Assembly (NCBI RefSeq): GCF_001654925.1
Contig: NZ_LXER01000020.1
Coordinates: 124,001-188,000 of the forward strand
DNA: 64,000 nt
From: Buttiauxella brennerae ATCC 51605
GTDB lineage: Bacteria > Pseudomonadota > Gammaproteobacteria > Enterobacterales > Enterobacteriaceae
Reading direction: 5' to 3'
This document shows positions 35,625 through 46,524 of the stretch, one piece after another; the first letter of the stretch is position 1, and the number at the start of each line of letters is the position of its first letter. Under the pieces are notes generated by a model, which did no database searches, was not told where the DNA came from, and worked only from the letters and a program-made list of their open reading frames with translations. The position numbers and the translations under genes are program-made.

Positions 35625-36839
35625 ATGTCCCCTATCGAAAAATCCAGCAAACTTGATAACGTCTGTTATGACATCCGTGGCCCAGTACTCAAAGAGGCTA
35701 AGCGTCTTGAAGAAGAAGGGAATAAAGTCCTCAAGCTGAATATTGGCAATCCTGCGCCTTTTGGCTTTGATGCCCCGGATGAGATTCTTGTCGATGTGAT
35801 TCGTAACCTGCCTACGGCTCAGGGTTACTGCGACTCGAAAGGGCTCTACTCCGCTCGCAAAGCCATCATGCAGCATTATCAGGCACGTGAAATGCGGGAC
35901 GTGACAGTTGAAGATATCTACATCGGCAACGGTGTTTCCGAGCTGATCGTTCAATCAATGCAAGCATTGCTCAACAGCGGCGATGAAATGCTGGTCCCTG
36001 CCCCTGATTACCCTTTATGGACTGCGGCGGTTTCGCTTTCGAGTGGTAAAGCCGTTCACTATTTATGTGATGAGTCAGCAGGCTGGTTCCCGGACCTTGA
36101 TGATATTCGCGCTAAAATCACACCTCGAACTCGCGGCATCGTGATTATTAACCCGAACAACCCAACCGGCGCGGTTTACTCTAAAGAGTTGCTGCTGGAA
36201 GTGGTGGAAATCGCGCGTCAGCATAATTTGATTATTTTTGCTGATGAAATCTACGACAAGATTCTGTACGACGCAGCACAACATCATTCAATTGCGGCAC
36301 TGGCCCCAGATCTGCTGACCGTGACCTTTAATGGCCTGTCGAAAACTTATCGTGTTGCCGGCTTCCGCCAGGGCTGGATGGTTCTCAACGGGCCGAAGAA
36401 GCACGCCAAAGGTTATATCGAAGGGCTGGAGATGCTGGCGTCGATGCGTCTGTGCGCGAACGTGCCTGCTCAGCATGCAATTCAGACGGCGTTGGGTGGC
36501 TATCAGAGTATCAGCGAATTTATCGCACCAGGTGGGCGTCTGTATGAACAGCGTAACCGTGCCTGGGAGTTGATTAACGATATTCCTGGTGTTTCCTGTG
36601 TGAAACCGCAGGGTGCGCTGTATATGTTCCCGAAAATCGACGCTAAACGCTTTAACATCCACGACGACCAAAAAATGGTACTGGATTTCTTATTGCAAGA
36701 AAAAGTGCTTTTGGTTCAAGGAACAGCATTTAACTGGCCGTGGCCGGATCACGTACGTATCGTGACCTTACCGCGTGTTGATGAGCTGGAAATAGCCATC
36801 CAAAAATTTGGACGCTTCCTCGGTCATTACCACCAGTAA
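35625..36839 (+). CDS. alaA: Glutamate-pyruvate (alanine) aminotransferase
   Basis: PLP-dependent aminotransferase making alanine from pyruvate and glutamate (formerly YfbQ). I chose the ATG at 35625 (MSPIEKSSKLDNVCYDIRGP), giving 404 residues and preceded by AAGGTCAG; the open frame extends 62 codons upstream without homology. The PLP lysine lies in NGLSKTYRVAGFRQGW, and NPNNPTGAVYSKELL is the class I/II signature. yfbR follows after 63 bp. Confidence 0.96.
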   Translation: MSPIEKSSKLDNVCYDIRGPVLKEAKRLEEEGNKVLKLNIGNPAPFGFDAPDEILVDVIRNLPTAQGYCDSKGLYSARKAIMQHYQAREMRDVTVEDIYIGNGVSELIVQSMQALLNSGDEMLVPAPDYPLWTAAVSLSSGKAVHYLCDESAGWFPDLDDIRAKITPRTRGIVIINPNNPTGAVYSKELLLEVVEIARQHNLIIFADEIYDKILYDAAQHHSIAALAPDLLTVTFNGLSKTYRVAGFRQGWMVLNGPKKHAKGYIEGLEMLASMRLCANVPAQHAIQTALGGYQSISEFIAPGGRLYEQRNRAWELINDIPGVSCVKPQGALYMFPKIDAKRFNIHDDQKMVLDFLLQEKVLLVQGTAFNWPWPDHVRIVTLPRVDELEIAIQKFGRFLGHYHQ

Positions 36840-36902
36840 TTTTTGGCTTCAAAGGGTGGATAAGCGTAAGCTGAATCCACCCTACTGATACCGAGTGTAC
36901 CG

Positions 36903-37502
36903 ATGAGCCAGAGCCATTTCTTTGCCCACCTTTCACGTCTGAAATTAATCAATCGTTGGCCGCTGATGCGTAATGTGCGTACCGAAAACGTTTCGGAGCA
37001 TAGCCTGCAAGTCGCGATGGTCGCTCATGCTTTAGCTGTGATTAAAAACCGCAAATTTAACGGGCAGATTAATGCCGAGCATGTCGCTTTGCTGGCGATG
37101 TATCACGATGTCAGTGAAGTCTTAACGGGTGATCTCCCAACACCTGTTAAATACTTCAACTCGCAGATTGCTCACGAATACAAAGCCATTGAGAAAATTG
37201 CCCAGCAAAAGTTGATCGATATGGTGCCAGAAGAGTTACGCGATATCTGGGCGCCGTTAATCGATGAACATCAAAGTAGCGATGAAGAACGAGCAATCGT
37301 CAAACAGGCTGATGCGCTGTGCGCTTATCTGAAATGTCTTGAAGAGCTTTCTGCCGGGAACAATGAGTTTTTGCTGGCGAAAAGCCGTCTTGAGAAAACG
37401 CTGGCGGACCGCCACAGCGAAGAGATGGATTATTTCATGAATGTCTTTGTGCCAAGCTTCCAGCTTTCGCTCGATGAGATAAGCCAGGACTCACCGCTTT
37501 AA
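36903..37502 (+). CDS. yfbR: 5'-deoxynucleotidase
   Basis: HD-domain phosphohydrolase that dephosphorylates deoxynucleoside 5'-monophosphates. It has 199 residues, as in E. coli. Metal-binding signatures are [13 protein letters not shown] (His, about residue 33), [19 protein letters not shown] (the HD pair, about residue 68), and a later Asp in [12 protein letters not shown]. Confidence 0.96.
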   Translation: MSQSHFFAHLSRLKLINRWPLMRNVRTENVSEHSLQVAMVAHALAVIKNRKFNGQINAEHVALLAMYHDVSEVLTGDLPTPVKYFNSQIAHEYKAIEKIAQQKLIDMVPEELRDIWAPLIDEHQSSDEERAIVKQADALCAYLKCLEELSAGNNEFLLAKSRLEKTLADRHSEEMDYFMNVFVPSFQLSLDEISQDSPL

Positions 37503-37515
37503 CTCTGATTATTGC

Positions 37516-37601
37516 GCCCTTACCCTAACCCTCTCCCCCAGGAGAGGGAATTATCCGGATTGGTGCTCCCCTCTCTCTCAGGGAGAGGGGCGGGGTGAGG
37601 G
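37516..37601. repeat. Inverted pair of REP-like elements, yfbR/yfbS
   Basis: Unit 37516-37548 (TACCCTAACCCTCTCCCCCAG core) faces unit 37568-37601 (CTCTCTCAGGGAGAGGGGCGGGG). They are the same units as at 6888-6972, in the swapped order, and fill the space between two convergent genes. Confidence 0.85.
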
Positions 37602-37606
37602 TTGTT

Positions 37607-39439
37607 TTAGAATGGGAATAACATCGGCACCATCACCACACTCACCACCATAACAATCACCGTAAAGGGCACACCCATCTTCACAAAATCGCTGAACTTA
37701 TAATTTCCTGGCCCCAGAACGAGTGTATTAACGGGTGACGACACAGGAGTCATAAACGCAGCAGAGGCAGCAAGTGCTACGATCATGGCAAATGGATAAG
37801 GGGAAACCCCCATCGATTTTGCCGCAGCCAACGCAATAGGCGCCATTAACACCGCGGTCGCGGTGTTTGAAATAAACAAACCAATCGCGGCGCACATTAC
37901 AAACAGGCAAATCAGCATCATATGCGGACCGTAGCCACCGCCCAGGCTCATTAACCCGTTCACAATCAAGTCCACCCCGCCCGTTTTTTGCAGTGCAAGG
38001 GCGAAAGGCATCATGCCGACAATCAAAATAATACTCGGCCAGTGAACTGCTTTATACGCGCTTTCCATATCAATACAGCGGAACTTGCCCATCAGCAAAC
38101 AGGCAATAATGGCCGCGATGGTGTTAGGAATTTCGTCCGTCAGCATCAGGGCGACCATCAACGCCAGGCAGAAAATCGCATGGGGTGCCTGGCTATGCGC
38201 TGGAGACGCCTCGCCCTCTTCGACTGGCAAATTGAGAACCAGGAAATCGCGGCCTTTTTGCTGTAACTGGCTAATCAGTTTCCAGTCGCCGACAACCAGC
38301 AAGATATCGCCAAGCTGTAGCGCCTCATCAACCAACAGCCCTTCCATCGCCTCGCCATTACGACGTAAACCAACGACGTTCAGGCCGTAACGGGTACGGA
38401 AGCCTATTTCACGCAGCGTCTGCCCAATCAGTTCGGATTCTGGGATTAACGAAACCTCGGCCATGCCAACATCCAGCGCCTGGTCCGAGAAATACTCGCC
38501 GCGCAAAACCATCGGCTCAAGCATTTGCTCGCTACAAAATTCGCGCAGATCAACTTCAGAAGCTGACATATCAATCAACAGCACGTCACGAGCGCGAAAT
38601 TCGGTGACACCAGTAACGTTGACGATAACCCGGCGGAATTTGCGCCAGCGTTCAAGGCCAATCACGTTTGCGCCATAACGCTCACGCAATTTTAAATCAT
38701 CAAGACGGCGCCCAACCATGGGCGAACCAGGGCGTATTGCCAAGCGACGCGCACGGCCAGTCAGCCGGTAATCTTTAATCAGATCGCGAAAAGTACGCCG
38801 GCGCCAGTCTTGCTTGCCGTCGTCTTTGTTCTGCCCTTTTAGGGCAAAACGCGCAATCAGCATATAGCCTATGCCCAGCAGCAAAATGACCACGCCGATG
38901 GGAGTCACGCTGAAGAAATGGAACCCCTGCAACCCTTCGCGCAACAGTTCGCTGTTTACGACCAGATTGGGTGGTGTGGCGACCAGCGTCATCATGCCGC
39001 TAATTAAGCCCGCAAAACTCAACGGCATCATTAAGCGCGATGGTGAGGTTTTCATGCGCATCGAAACACTCAGTACCACGGGGATAAATATCGCGACCAC
39101 ACCCGTCGAACTCATAAATGCGCCAAGGCCTGCAACGGTGAGCATCAACAAAACCAGCATTTTGGTTTCGCTGCTACCCGCAACATCCACCAGCCATGCC
39201 CCCATTTTTGTGGCTACACCCGTGCGTACAAGGCCATCGCCGATAATAAAGAGTGCAGCAATAAGGATAACGTTGGGATCACTAAAACCTGAGAAGGCTT
39301 CGTTGAGAGTGAGTGTGCCGCTGAGGACAAAAGCAATAATCACAAGTAAAGCGACCGCATCCATACGCACTTTTCCGGTGGCGAATAACACCACTGCCAT
39401 CGCTAACAGCGATAAAACCCAAATGAGTTCTGAGTTCAA
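37607..39439 (-). CDS. yfbS: SLC13-type transporter with RCK_C domains
   Basis: Inner-membrane permease of the DASS/SLC13-like family with unknown substrate. It has 610 residues, as in E. coli YfbS. About five hydrophobic helices form the N-terminal half (residues 1-200); two cytoplasmic TrkA-C/RCK_C modules follow (about residues 225-300 and 310-390, each with a [14 protein letters not shown]- or [14 protein letters not shown]-like motif); further helices form the C-terminal half. The P-T-x-T-A-type motif [16 protein letters not shown] is present near residue 515. Confidence 0.93.
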   Translation of the reverse strand: MNSELIWVLSLLAMAVVLFATGKVRMDAVALLVIIAFVLSGTLTLNEAFSGFSDPNVILIAALFIIGDGLVRTGVATKMGAWLVDVAGSSETKMLVLLMLTVAGLGAFMSSTGVVAIFIPVVLSVSMRMKTSPSRLMMPLSFAGLISGMMTLVATPPNLVVNSELLREGLQGFHFFSVTPIGVVILLLGIGYMLIARFALKGQNKDDGKQDWRRRTFRDLIKDYRLTGRARRLAIRPGSPMVGRRLDDLKLRERYGANVIGLERWRKFRRVIVNVTGVTEFRARDVLLIDMSASEVDLREFCSEQMLEPMVLRGEYFSDQALDVGMAEVSLIPESELIGQTLREIGFRTRYGLNVVGLRRNGEAMEGLLVDEALQLGDILLVVGDWKLISQLQQKGRDFLVLNLPVEEGEASPAHSQAPHAIFCLALMVALMLTDEIPNTIAAIIACLLMGKFRCIDMESAYKAVHWPSIILIVGMMPFALALQKTGGVDLIVNGLMSLGGGYGPHMMLICLFVMCAAIGLFISNTATAVLMAPIALAAAKSMGVSPYPFAMIVALAASAAFMTPVSSPVNTLVLGPGNYKFSDFVKMGVPFTVIVMVVSVVMVPMLFPF

Positions 39440-39482
39440 AACAATTCCCTGTAAGTTGTCTCTGAGCCAAAAATCTTGCCAT

Positions 39483-39507
39483 AAAAAAGCCCCGCTATCG
39501 CGGGGCT
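39483..39507 (-). terminator. Terminator downstream of hxpA
   Basis: On the minus strand AGCCCCGC, a 4-base loop and GCGGGGCT are followed by six T, 12 bp after the hxpA stop. It ends the yfbU-hxpA transcript before yfbS. Confidence 0.85.
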
Positions 39508-39518
39508 AAATCATGTGT

Positions 39519-40178
39519 TTAGTGTTTTCTAAGCACTTCGACTGTGCCATCTGGCAACTTCTGAACCAGAAGCTCAGTCAACGAATGCAGAGCATAATCG
39601 ACATGCTCGAGGCGCGGCGTATCGGCTGGCGCATTGACCGCAATGACATGGCAACCCGCAGAAAGGCCGGATAACACACCCGCAGGTGCATCTTCCACCA
39701 CGACACACTCTTCAGGCTCGAAACCTAATAACTGCGCACCGAGCAGGTAGGCGTCAGGCTCAGGCTTACCACGCGCGACACGTTCTGCTGTAACAAGCAC
39801 TTCAGGCGCAGGCAGTCCGCCCGCAGCACGGCGAGCAGAGGCCACTGGGAAAGAACCGGAAGTGACAATCGCCCATGGAATACCCGCTTCGTTCAGATGA
39901 GTCAGCAGTTCAACCGCACCCGGTAAGGCGACGATACCGTCAGTGTCTTCAGACTCGATTTTCTCAAGACGCAAAAACTCCTGCTGGATCTCTTCTTCAG
40001 ACGCGCCCGCCATAAAGTGACGTAAAGACGTAATCGCCTGTTTGCCGTGAATGAAGGCCAATACTTCTTGTGGCGAAATATCGAATCGCTTTGCCCAGTT
40101 AATCCATGCACGCTCGACTGCTGGCAGGGAGTCAACCAGAGTCCCATCCAAATCAAACAAGAAACCTTTGCACTTCAC
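39519..40178 (-). CDS. hxpA: HAD-family sugar phosphatase
   Basis: Haloacid-dehalogenase phosphatase (YfbT) acting on hexitol and sugar phosphates. I chose the GTG at 40178 (KCKGFLFDLDGTLVDS), which has AGGGGAG seven bases upstream and gives 219 residues (216 in E. coli); the frame opens further upstream without homology. Catalytic motifs are DLDGTLVD (nucleophile Asp), VTSGS, GKPEPDAYLL and VVEDAPAGV. It is 13 bp after yfbU. Confidence 0.94.
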   Translation of the reverse strand: MKCKGFLFDLDGTLVDSLPAVERAWINWAKRFDISPQEVLAFIHGKQAITSLRHFMAGASEEEIQQEFLRLEKIESEDTDGIVALPGAVELLTHLNEAGIPWAIVTSGSFPVASARRAAGGLPAPEVLVTAERVARGKPEPDAYLLGAQLLGFEPEECVVVEDAPAGVLSGLSAGCHVIAVNAPADTPRLEHVDYALHSLTELLVQKLPDGTVEVLRKH

Positions 40179-40191
40179 AATGCATCTCCCC

Positions 40192-40689
<498 letters not shown>

Positions 40690-40760
40690 TTAGCTCCTGT
40701 TGCGCAAAGTTGAGTACTCTGCGAAAAATATCCTTCTTTATATGCGTAACGGCAGGGATT

Positions 40761-41216
40761 TTACAAATCATCAAGAAATGTTTTGTCCAACTGCTTAAAC
40801 GCACGCTTCAGAACCTCGGCCAACGCCTGGTAGTCTGGCTTGCCTTCAATAGGCGTTAGCGCCTGCCCGGCATCTTGTAATTTGCCCCGAACTTCATAGA
40901 ACCAGCTCAGGATTGTCGGCGGCAGTGGTGTCACGGAACGCTTGCCTAACCACCAAAGTCCCTGCATTGGCAAACTACAAGCAAATAAAGCGGTTGCTAC
41001 CGCAGGGCCGAGTTGACCGCCCAGCGCAATTTGCCAGGTCAGCGTAAACACAGCGAGCGGAGGCATAAAGCGGACGGCAAAACGCGTGGCACGAATGACG
41101 CGGTTTTCCACGAAGACAGGCGCGAGGCGTTTATCGACAGGCCAGGTCTTCGAATAGTGTTGTCCACGGCTGAACAGGCTAAACCAGCTTACATGGCTAT
41201 TTAGGGGTGTCGACAT
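40761..41216 (-). CDS. yfbV: UPF0208 membrane protein YfbV
   Basis: A 151-residue inner-membrane protein of unknown biochemical function; in E. coli YfbV has been linked to insulation of the Ter macrodomain. Two hydrophobic segments lie at about residues 45-65 and 70-90 ([36 protein letters not shown]). It is divergent from ackA. Confidence 0.93.
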   Translation of the reverse strand: MSTPLNSHVSWFSLFSRGQHYSKTWPVDKRLAPVFVENRVIRATRFAVRFMPPLAVFTLTWQIALGGQLGPAVATALFACSLPMQGLWWLGKRSVTPLPPTILSWFYEVRGKLQDAGQALTPIEGKPDYQALAEVLKRAFKQLDKTFLDDL

Positions 41217-41551
41217 GGCTTTACCTCAACTTCACATATAAAAAATAAAATTTTTGTGCAAAACAACAACTCTAAATTACATGGTTCAAAATATTTTGTC
41301 TTTAGCTGCTGCAATCGGGTATCCTGTGCCGGCCTTGATGGCCGTAGAAGGGAAACCGCAGGTTGTCAAATTTTTGCTCAGTTCGCTATTGCCGGTAAAT
41401 CACGCAATATGGCGTAAACTCTAGAGTATTTATTCGTCATGCCAAAAAAACGCTTCTGGCATGACGTTAATCATAAATGTCTGTCTCATCATGCGCTACG
41501 CTGAGAGACTAAATGACGTTTTTTTAGCCACGTATAAAAGTAGGTACTTCC
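41217..41551. promoter_or_regulatory. Divergent yfbV/ackA control region
   Basis: A 335-bp region with no gene. TTGTCT (41297-41302) with TATCCT about 18 bp downstream is a weak plus-strand promoter candidate for ackA. The rest shows nothing I can assign. Confidence 0.4.
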
Positions 41552-42754
41552 ATGTCGAGTAAGCTAGTACTGGTTCTGAACTGCGGTAGCTCTTCACTGA
41601 AATTCGCAATTATTGATGCTTTAAACGGTGATGAGTACCTCTCTGGTTTAGCCGAATGTTTCCATCTTCCTGAAGCACGTATCAAGTGGAAAATGGATGG
41701 CGGTAAACAAGAAGCGGCTTTGGGTGCAGGCGCCGCTCACAGCGAAGCTCTGAACTTTATGGTTAATACCATTTTGGCACAAAAACCTGAATTGTCCGAG
41801 CAGCTGACCGCTATCGGCCACCGTGTTGTTCACGGCGGCGAGAAGTACACCAGCTCCGTTGTTATCGACGAGACCGTGATTCAGGGTATCAAAGATACTG
41901 CTTCTTTTGCACCACTGCATAACCCGGCACACCTGATCGGTATTGCTGAAGCACTGAAATCTTTCCCTAAACTGGCTGATAAAAACGTTGCTGTGTTCGA
42001 CACCGCGTTCCATCAGACCATGCCAGAAGAGTCTTATCTTTATGCTCTGCCGTACAACCTGTACAGAGAGCACGGTGTTCGTCGCTACGGCGCACACGGC
42101 ACCAGCCACTTCTATGTGACTCAAGAAGCCGCGAAAATGCTGAACAAGCCAGTGGAAGAAGTTAACCTGATCACTTGCCACCTGGGCAACGGCGGTTCTG
42201 TTTCTGCTATCCGTAACGGCAAGTGTGTTGACACCTCTATGGGTCTGACTCCGCTGGAAGGTCTGGTGATGGGCACCCGTTCTGGTGACATCGATCCAGC
42301 TATCATCTTCCACCTGCACGACTCCCTGGGCATGAGCGTTGATGACATCAACAAAATGCTGACCAAAGAGTCTGGCCTGCTGGGTCTGACTGAAGTCACC
42401 AGCGATTGCCGTTATGTTGAAGATAACTACACCACTAAAGAAGATGCTAAACGTGCAATGGACGTGTTCTGCCATCGCCTGGCGAAATACATCGGTTCTT
42501 ACACTGCACTGATGGAAGGTCGTCTGGACGGCGTTGTTTTCACTGGTGGTATCGGTGAAAACGCTGCAATGGTACGTGAACTGTCTCTGGGCAAACTGGG
42601 TGTTCTGGGCTTTGAAGTTGACCACGAACGCAACCTGGCTGCTCGTTTCGGCAAATCAGGCTACATCAACAAAGAGGGTACCGTTCCTGCGATGGTCATT
42701 CCGACTAACGAAGAACTGGTTATCGCTCAGGATGCATCTCGCCTGACCGCTTGA
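41552..42754 (+). CDS. ackA: Acetate kinase
   Basis: Converts acetyl phosphate and ADP to acetate and ATP; with Pta it runs overflow acetate production and assimilation. It has 400 residues, as in E. coli. [14 protein letters not shown] at the N-terminus, [10 protein letters not shown] (about residue 90), HGTSHFYV, and [11 protein letters not shown] followed by [19 protein letters not shown] are ASKHA acetokinase signatures. A hairpin and a short palindromic element separate it from pta. Confidence 0.98.
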   Translation: MSSKLVLVLNCGSSSLKFAIIDALNGDEYLSGLAECFHLPEARIKWKMDGGKQEAALGAGAAHSEALNFMVNTILAQKPELSEQLTAIGHRVVHGGEKYTSSVVIDETVIQGIKDTASFAPLHNPAHLIGIAEALKSFPKLADKNVAVFDTAFHQTMPEESYLYALPYNLYREHGVRRYGAHGTSHFYVTQEAAKMLNKPVEEVNLITCHLGNGGSVSAIRNGKCVDTSMGLTPLEGLVMGTRSGDIDPAIIFHLHDSLGMSVDDINKMLTKESGLLGLTEVTSDCRYVEDNYTTKEDAKRAMDVFCHRLAKYIGSYTALMEGRLDGVVFTGGIGENAAMVRELSLGKLGVLGFEVDHERNLAARFGKSGYINKEGTVPAMVIPTNEELVIAQDASRLTA

Positions 42755-42762
42755 TTCTCCTT

Positions 42763-42790
42763 ACCGCCAGCCTTCGCTGGCGGTGTTGTT
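42763..42790 (+). terminator. Attenuator-like hairpin after ackA
   Basis: ACCGCCAGC, a CTTC loop and GCTGGCGGT (9-bp perfect stem) are followed by the T-rich GTTGTTTT. It lies 9 bp beyond the ackA stop and may partly terminate before pta. Confidence 0.7.
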
Positions 42791-42810
42791 TTCTGAGCCC
42801 TGAAAAGGGC

Positions 42811-42869
42811 TATACCCAAAATAATTCGAGTTGCTGCAATCCTCTGCGACCCGAAATATGCCGGGTATA
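42811..42869. repeat. Short palindromic element between ackA and pta
   Basis: The ends TATACCC (42811-42817) and GGGTATA (42863-42869) bound AAAATAATTCGAGTTGC on the left. The end sequence resembles the ends of the longer elements in the nuo operon, but the central part is missing, as in an internally deleted copy. Confidence 0.6.
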
Positions 42870-42886
42870 TACAAAGAGGTTATACC

Positions 42887-45028
42887 GTGTCCCGTACTAT
42901 TATGTTGATCCCTACCGGAACCAGCGTCGGCCTGACCAGCGTCAGCCTTGGTGTTATCCGTGCTATGGAACAAAAAGGCGTTCGCCTTAGCGTTTTCAAA
43001 CCTATCGCCCAACCGCGTACCGGTGACGATACTCCAGATCAAACCACCAGCATCGTGCGTGCTAACTCCAACATCCCAACGGCTGAGCCGCTGCACATGA
43101 ATCACGTTGAGTCGCTGCTGTCGAGCAACCAACAAGACGTGCTGATGGAAGAGATCATTGCCAACTTCCACGCCAGCAGCAAAGACGCTGAAGTGGTTCT
43201 GGTTGAAGGTCTGGTTCCTACTCGCAAGCATCAGTTTGCGCAGTCTCTGAACTACGAAATCGCAAAAACGCTGAATGCTGAAATCGTCTTCGTTATGTCC
43301 CTGGGCAACAACTCCCCAGAGCAGATGAAAGAGCGCATCGAGCTGGCACGTAGCAGCTTTGGCGGCAGCAAGAACACCAACATCACTGGCGTAATCATTA
43401 ACAAACTGAACGCCCCAGTTGATGAGCAAGGTCGTACTCGCCCTGACCTGTCCGAGATTTTTGATGACTCCACTAAAGCGAGCATCGCGAATATCGATCC
43501 TAAAGCACTGTTCGCCGACAGCCCGCTGCCAGTTCTGGGCTGTGTGCCATGGAGCTTTGATCTGATTGCTACTCGCGCCATTGATATGGCGCGTCACCTG
43601 AACGCAACCATCATCAACGAAGGCGACATCAAAACTCGTCGCGTGAAGTCTGTGACCTTCTGTGCGCGTAGCATTCCGCACATGCTGGAACACTTCCGTC
43701 CGGGTTCTCTGCTGGTCACTTCCGCAGACCGTCCAGACGTGCTGGTTGCAGCGTGCCTGGCCGCAATGAACGGTGTAGATATCGGTGCAGTTCTGCTGAC
43801 CGGTGGTTACGAAATGGACCCACGCGTGACCAAACTGTGTGAGCGTGCATTCGCAACTGGCCTGCCGCTGTTCATGGTTGACACTAACACCTGGCAGACT
43901 TCCCTGAGCCTGCAAAGCTTCAACCTGGAAGTCCCAACTGACGACCATCAGCGTATCGAGAAAGTGCAGGAATATGTGGCAAGCCACATTGATGCAAACT
44001 GGATCGAATCTCTGACTGCAACTTCTGAGCGTAGCCGTCGTCTGTCACCTCCAGCATTCCGTTATCAGCTCACTGAGCTGGCACGTAAAGCGGGCAAACG
44101 TGTTGTTCTGCCAGAAGGTGAAGAGCCACGTACCGTGAAAGCGGCATCTATCTGTGCTGAACGCGGTATCGCAACTTGCGTACTGTTGGGTAACCCGGAT
44201 GAAATCACCCGTGTTGCTGCGGCGCAAGGCGTTGAACTGAGTGCTGGCATCGAAATCGTTGACCCGGAAGTGGTTCGCGAAAGCTACGTTGCACGTCTGG
44301 TTGAGCTGCGTAAGAGCAAAGGCATGACCGAAGCTGTTGCGCGTGAGCAACTGGAAGACAACGTTGTGCTGGGTACTTTGATGCTTGAGCAAGACGAAGT
44401 TGACGGTCTGGTTTCTGGTGCTGTTCACACTACCGCGAACACCATTCGTCCACCATTGCAGCTGATCAAGACTGCCCCAGGCAGCTCTTTGGTTTCTTCT
44501 GTGTTCTTCATGCTGCTGCCAGAACAGGTTTACGTTTACGGCGACTGCGCGATCAACCCGGACCCAACTGCTGAGCAACTGGCAGAAATCGCTATTCAGT
44601 CTGCGGATTCCGCTGCTGCATTCGGTATCGATCCACGCGTTGCAATGCTGTCCTACTCCACCGGCACTTCTGGTGCAGGTAGCGACGTTGAGAAAGTACG
44701 TGAAGCTACACGTATTGCTCAAGAAAAACGTCCTGACCTGGTCATCGATGGTCCGTTGCAGTACGACGCCGCAGTTATGGCTGACGTTGCTAAATCTAAA
44801 GCGCCAAACTCACCGGTTGCGGGTCGCGCTACCGTGTTCATCTTCCCAGACCTGAACACCGGTAACACCACCTATAAAGCGGTACAGCGCTCAGCAGACC
44901 TGATCTCCATCGGGCCAATGCTGCAAGGTATGCGTAAACCAGTCAACGACCTGTCTCGTGGCGCACTGGTAGACGATATCGTTTACACCATCGCTCTGAC
45001 TGCGATTCAGTCTTCTCAACAAGACTAA
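42887..45028 (+). CDS. pta: Phosphate acetyltransferase
   Basis: Interconverts acetyl-CoA and acetyl phosphate. It has 713 residues (714 in E. coli), the long three-domain form: an N-terminal P-loop-like regulatory domain ([17 protein letters not shown]), a DRTGG domain (about residues 230-340), and the C-terminal catalytic PTA domain ([10 protein letters not shown]..., [10 protein letters not shown]...). It starts with GTG after AGAGG. Confidence 0.98.
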   Translation: MSRTIMLIPTGTSVGLTSVSLGVIRAMEQKGVRLSVFKPIAQPRTGDDTPDQTTSIVRANSNIPTAEPLHMNHVESLLSSNQQDVLMEEIIANFHASSKDAEVVLVEGLVPTRKHQFAQSLNYEIAKTLNAEIVFVMSLGNNSPEQMKERIELARSSFGGSKNTNITGVIINKLNAPVDEQGRTRPDLSEIFDDSTKASIANIDPKALFADSPLPVLGCVPWSFDLIATRAIDMARHLNATIINEGDIKTRRVKSVTFCARSIPHMLEHFRPGSLLVTSADRPDVLVAACLAAMNGVDIGAVLLTGGYEMDPRVTKLCERAFATGLPLFMVDTNTWQTSLSLQSFNLEVPTDDHQRIEKVQEYVASHIDANWIESLTATSERSRRLSPPAFRYQLTELARKAGKRVVLPEGEEPRTVKAASICAERGIATCVLLGNPDEITRVAAAQGVELSAGIEIVDPEVVRESYVARLVELRKSKGMTEAVAREQLEDNVVLGTLMLEQDEVDGLVSGAVHTTANTIRPPLQLIKTAPGSSLVSSVFFMLLPEQVYVYGDCAINPDPTAEQLAEIAIQSADSAAAFGIDPRVAMLSYSTGTSGAGSDVEKVREATRIAQEKRPDLVIDGPLQYDAAVMADVAKSKAPNSPVAGRATVFIFPDLNTGNTTYKAVQRSADLISIGPMLQGMRKPVNDLSRGALVDDIVYTIALTAIQSSQQD

Positions 45029-45043
45029 GTTCTTCTGAGAAGC

Positions 45044-45074
45044 AAAAAGGCCGCATTTATATGCGGCCTTTTTT
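45044..45074. terminator. Terminator of ackA-pta
   Basis: AAAAAGGCCGCA, TTTATA and TGCGGCCTTTTTT form a strong stem with a T-run (A-run on the other side), 15 bp after the pta stop. It also marks the left edge of the pentitol island. Confidence 0.9.
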
Positions 45075-45076
45075 AT

Positions 45077-45415
45077 TATCTTTCACCCCTCCCGATCCAG
45101 CTTATCGTCGTACCCTCCCCACTCTTCTATTCTGCTGTTAATCACAAAAATCACATCGCTTTTCTGAGTTATCTTGACAACCTAAATGAGTAGTGGCAAT
45201 TCTGCTTCACCGATTGAGCAAATGTAAATCAGATGATAAATAAAAGTTTAATTTCTGGTTTCACGGTAGCAAGATGGGGATGTTCAGCATAATTCTTGAG
45301 TGAAACAGTGATAAAGGAAATTTACCTTATATTGCAATAAGTTAAAACATACCCTTCGCCTCAGCGATGCCGTACAGAGGCGATTATCGTGTTCGGATCA
45401 GCGAGGAGCAGAAAG
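45077..45415. promoter_or_regulatory. Promoter region of the sugar ABC operon
   Basis: A 339-bp non-coding stretch containing TTGACA at 45174-45179, the operator-like palindrome at 45203-45220, and an AATCACA...TCACATC stretch near 45140-45156 that weakly resembles a CRP site. TTGAGC within the operator could serve as a -35 element with TAAATA 17 bp downstream; promoter placement is inference. Confidence 0.5.
45203..45220. promoter_or_regulatory. Candidate RbtR operator upstream of the ABC operon
   Basis: TGCTTCACCGATTGAGCA matches the near-palindrome upstream of rbtD (TGCTCTATCGATTGAGCA, 55841-55858) at 15 of 18 positions, including an unbroken CGATTGAGCA right half. The size and symmetry fit a LacI-family operator. 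Confidence 0.65.
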
Positions 45416-46462
45416 ATGCAATATCGTACTATGTTCAAAGCAACCCTTATGGTCGTATTAGGTTTTACTGGCGCAGTTCATGCTCAGGAAGCGGCAACCG
45501 TCGCCTTTTTAATGCCTGACCAGGCCTCGACCCGTTACGAACAACATGATTTCCCCGGCTTTAAAACCGAGCTAAATAAGATTTGCCAGCAGTGCAAAGT
45601 TATCTACCAAAACGCCAACGCCAATGCCTCGTTGCAACAACAGCAATTCAACTCAGCGATTGCCCAGGGTGCGAAAGTCATTGTGCTTGATCCTGTTGAT
45701 TCATCCGCCGCCGCGGGCCTGGTAGAAATTGCGCACTCCCAAGGCGTCAAAGTGATTGCCTACGATCGCCCTATCCCCGCAAAACCTGCCGATTTTTATA
45801 TTTCGTTTGATAACGAAGGAATCGGATATGCCATTTCCAAATCGCTGGTTGAGCACATGAAAACATCCGGCGTTCCCGCAGGCGCAGGCGTGCTTGAAAT
45901 CAACGGTTCGCCGACGGATGCCGCGGCGGGTCTGATTCGCGATGGTATTCATCGTGGGCTTAAAGACTCGGGCTATAAAACACTGGCAGAATTTGACACG
46001 CCAGAGTGGGCTCCGCCAAAAGCGCAGGAGTGGACCGCAGGCCAAATCACGCGTTTTAGTGACCAGATTAAAGGCGTTGTGGCGGCAAACGACGGCACTG
46101 GCGGCGGTGCCATTGCCGCATTCAAAGCGGGTGGCGTGCAGCCGATTCCACCGGTTACCGGTAATGATGCGACCATTGCCGCACTACAGTTAATTATCGC
46201 AGGCGATCAATACAACACTATTTCTAAACCATCGGAAATTGTCGCCGCGGCTGCCGCCAATGTTGCCGTGCAATTAATTAACGGGCAGACACCGAAAGCG
46301 ACTTCGACTCTCTATAACACGCCTTCGCAGCTATTTGTCCCGGCAGTTATTACGTCCAAAAATATCAAAGCAGAAATTTTTGATAAGAAAATCCAGACCC
46401 CGGAACAGGTTTGTACGGGTGAATATCAAGAGGCCTGTAAGAAATTAGGTATTACTCACTAA
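45416..46462 (+). CDS. Sugar ABC transporter, periplasmic substrate-binding protein (proposed ribitol)
   Basis: CUT2-type (RbsB/XylF-like) binding protein. The ATG at 45416 has AGGAG seven bases upstream and gives 348 residues with a clean signal peptide (MQYRTMFKATLMVVLG..., cleavage after AVHA at residue 23); a GTG nine codons upstream is less likely. The mature part shows the two-lobe pattern with VAFLMPDQASTRYEQHDFPGF, VIVLDPVDSSAA, VIAYDRPI, and VVAANDGTGGGAIAAFKAGG, closest in my reading to XylF. The substrate cannot be read from sequence; ribitol is inferred from the shared operator and the missing rbtT. Confidence 0.85.
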   Translation: MQYRTMFKATLMVVLGFTGAVHAQEAATVAFLMPDQASTRYEQHDFPGFKTELNKICQQCKVIYQNANANASLQQQQFNSAIAQGAKVIVLDPVDSSAAAGLVEIAHSQGVKVIAYDRPIPAKPADFYISFDNEGIGYAISKSLVEHMKTSGVPAGAGVLEINGSPTDAAAGLIRDGIHRGLKDSGYKTLAEFDTPEWAPPKAQEWTAGQITRFSDQIKGVVAANDGTGGGAIAAFKAGGVQPIPPVTGNDATIAALQLIIAGDQYNTISKPSEIVAAAAANVAVQLINGQTPKATSTLYNTPSQLFVPAVITSKNIKAEIFDKKIQTPEQVCTGEYQEACKKLGITH

Positions 46463-46474
46463 GTCACGACTCAT

Positions 46475-46500
46475 GCGTCCGTAAATCTTCTTACGGACGC
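46475..46500. repeat. Intercistronic hairpin after the binding-protein gene
   Basis: Perfect 10-bp arms GCGTCCGTAA and TTACGGACGC enclose a 6-base loop, with no T-run. Such hairpins after binding-protein genes protect the upstream message and keep binding protein in excess over membrane components (known for malE-type operons; inference here). Confidence 0.75.
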
Positions 46501-46524
46501 ACTGACGATATTAAGGTTCTGGCT

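Noticed and set aside
41648-42625. 325-codon minus-strand open frame opposite ackA
   Set aside because: Antisense shadow of a highly conserved gene with no domain signature.
42761-43987. 408-codon minus-strand open frame opposite pta
   Set aside because: It mirrors the codon pattern of pta, shows no recognisable motif or ribosome site, and pta is certain.
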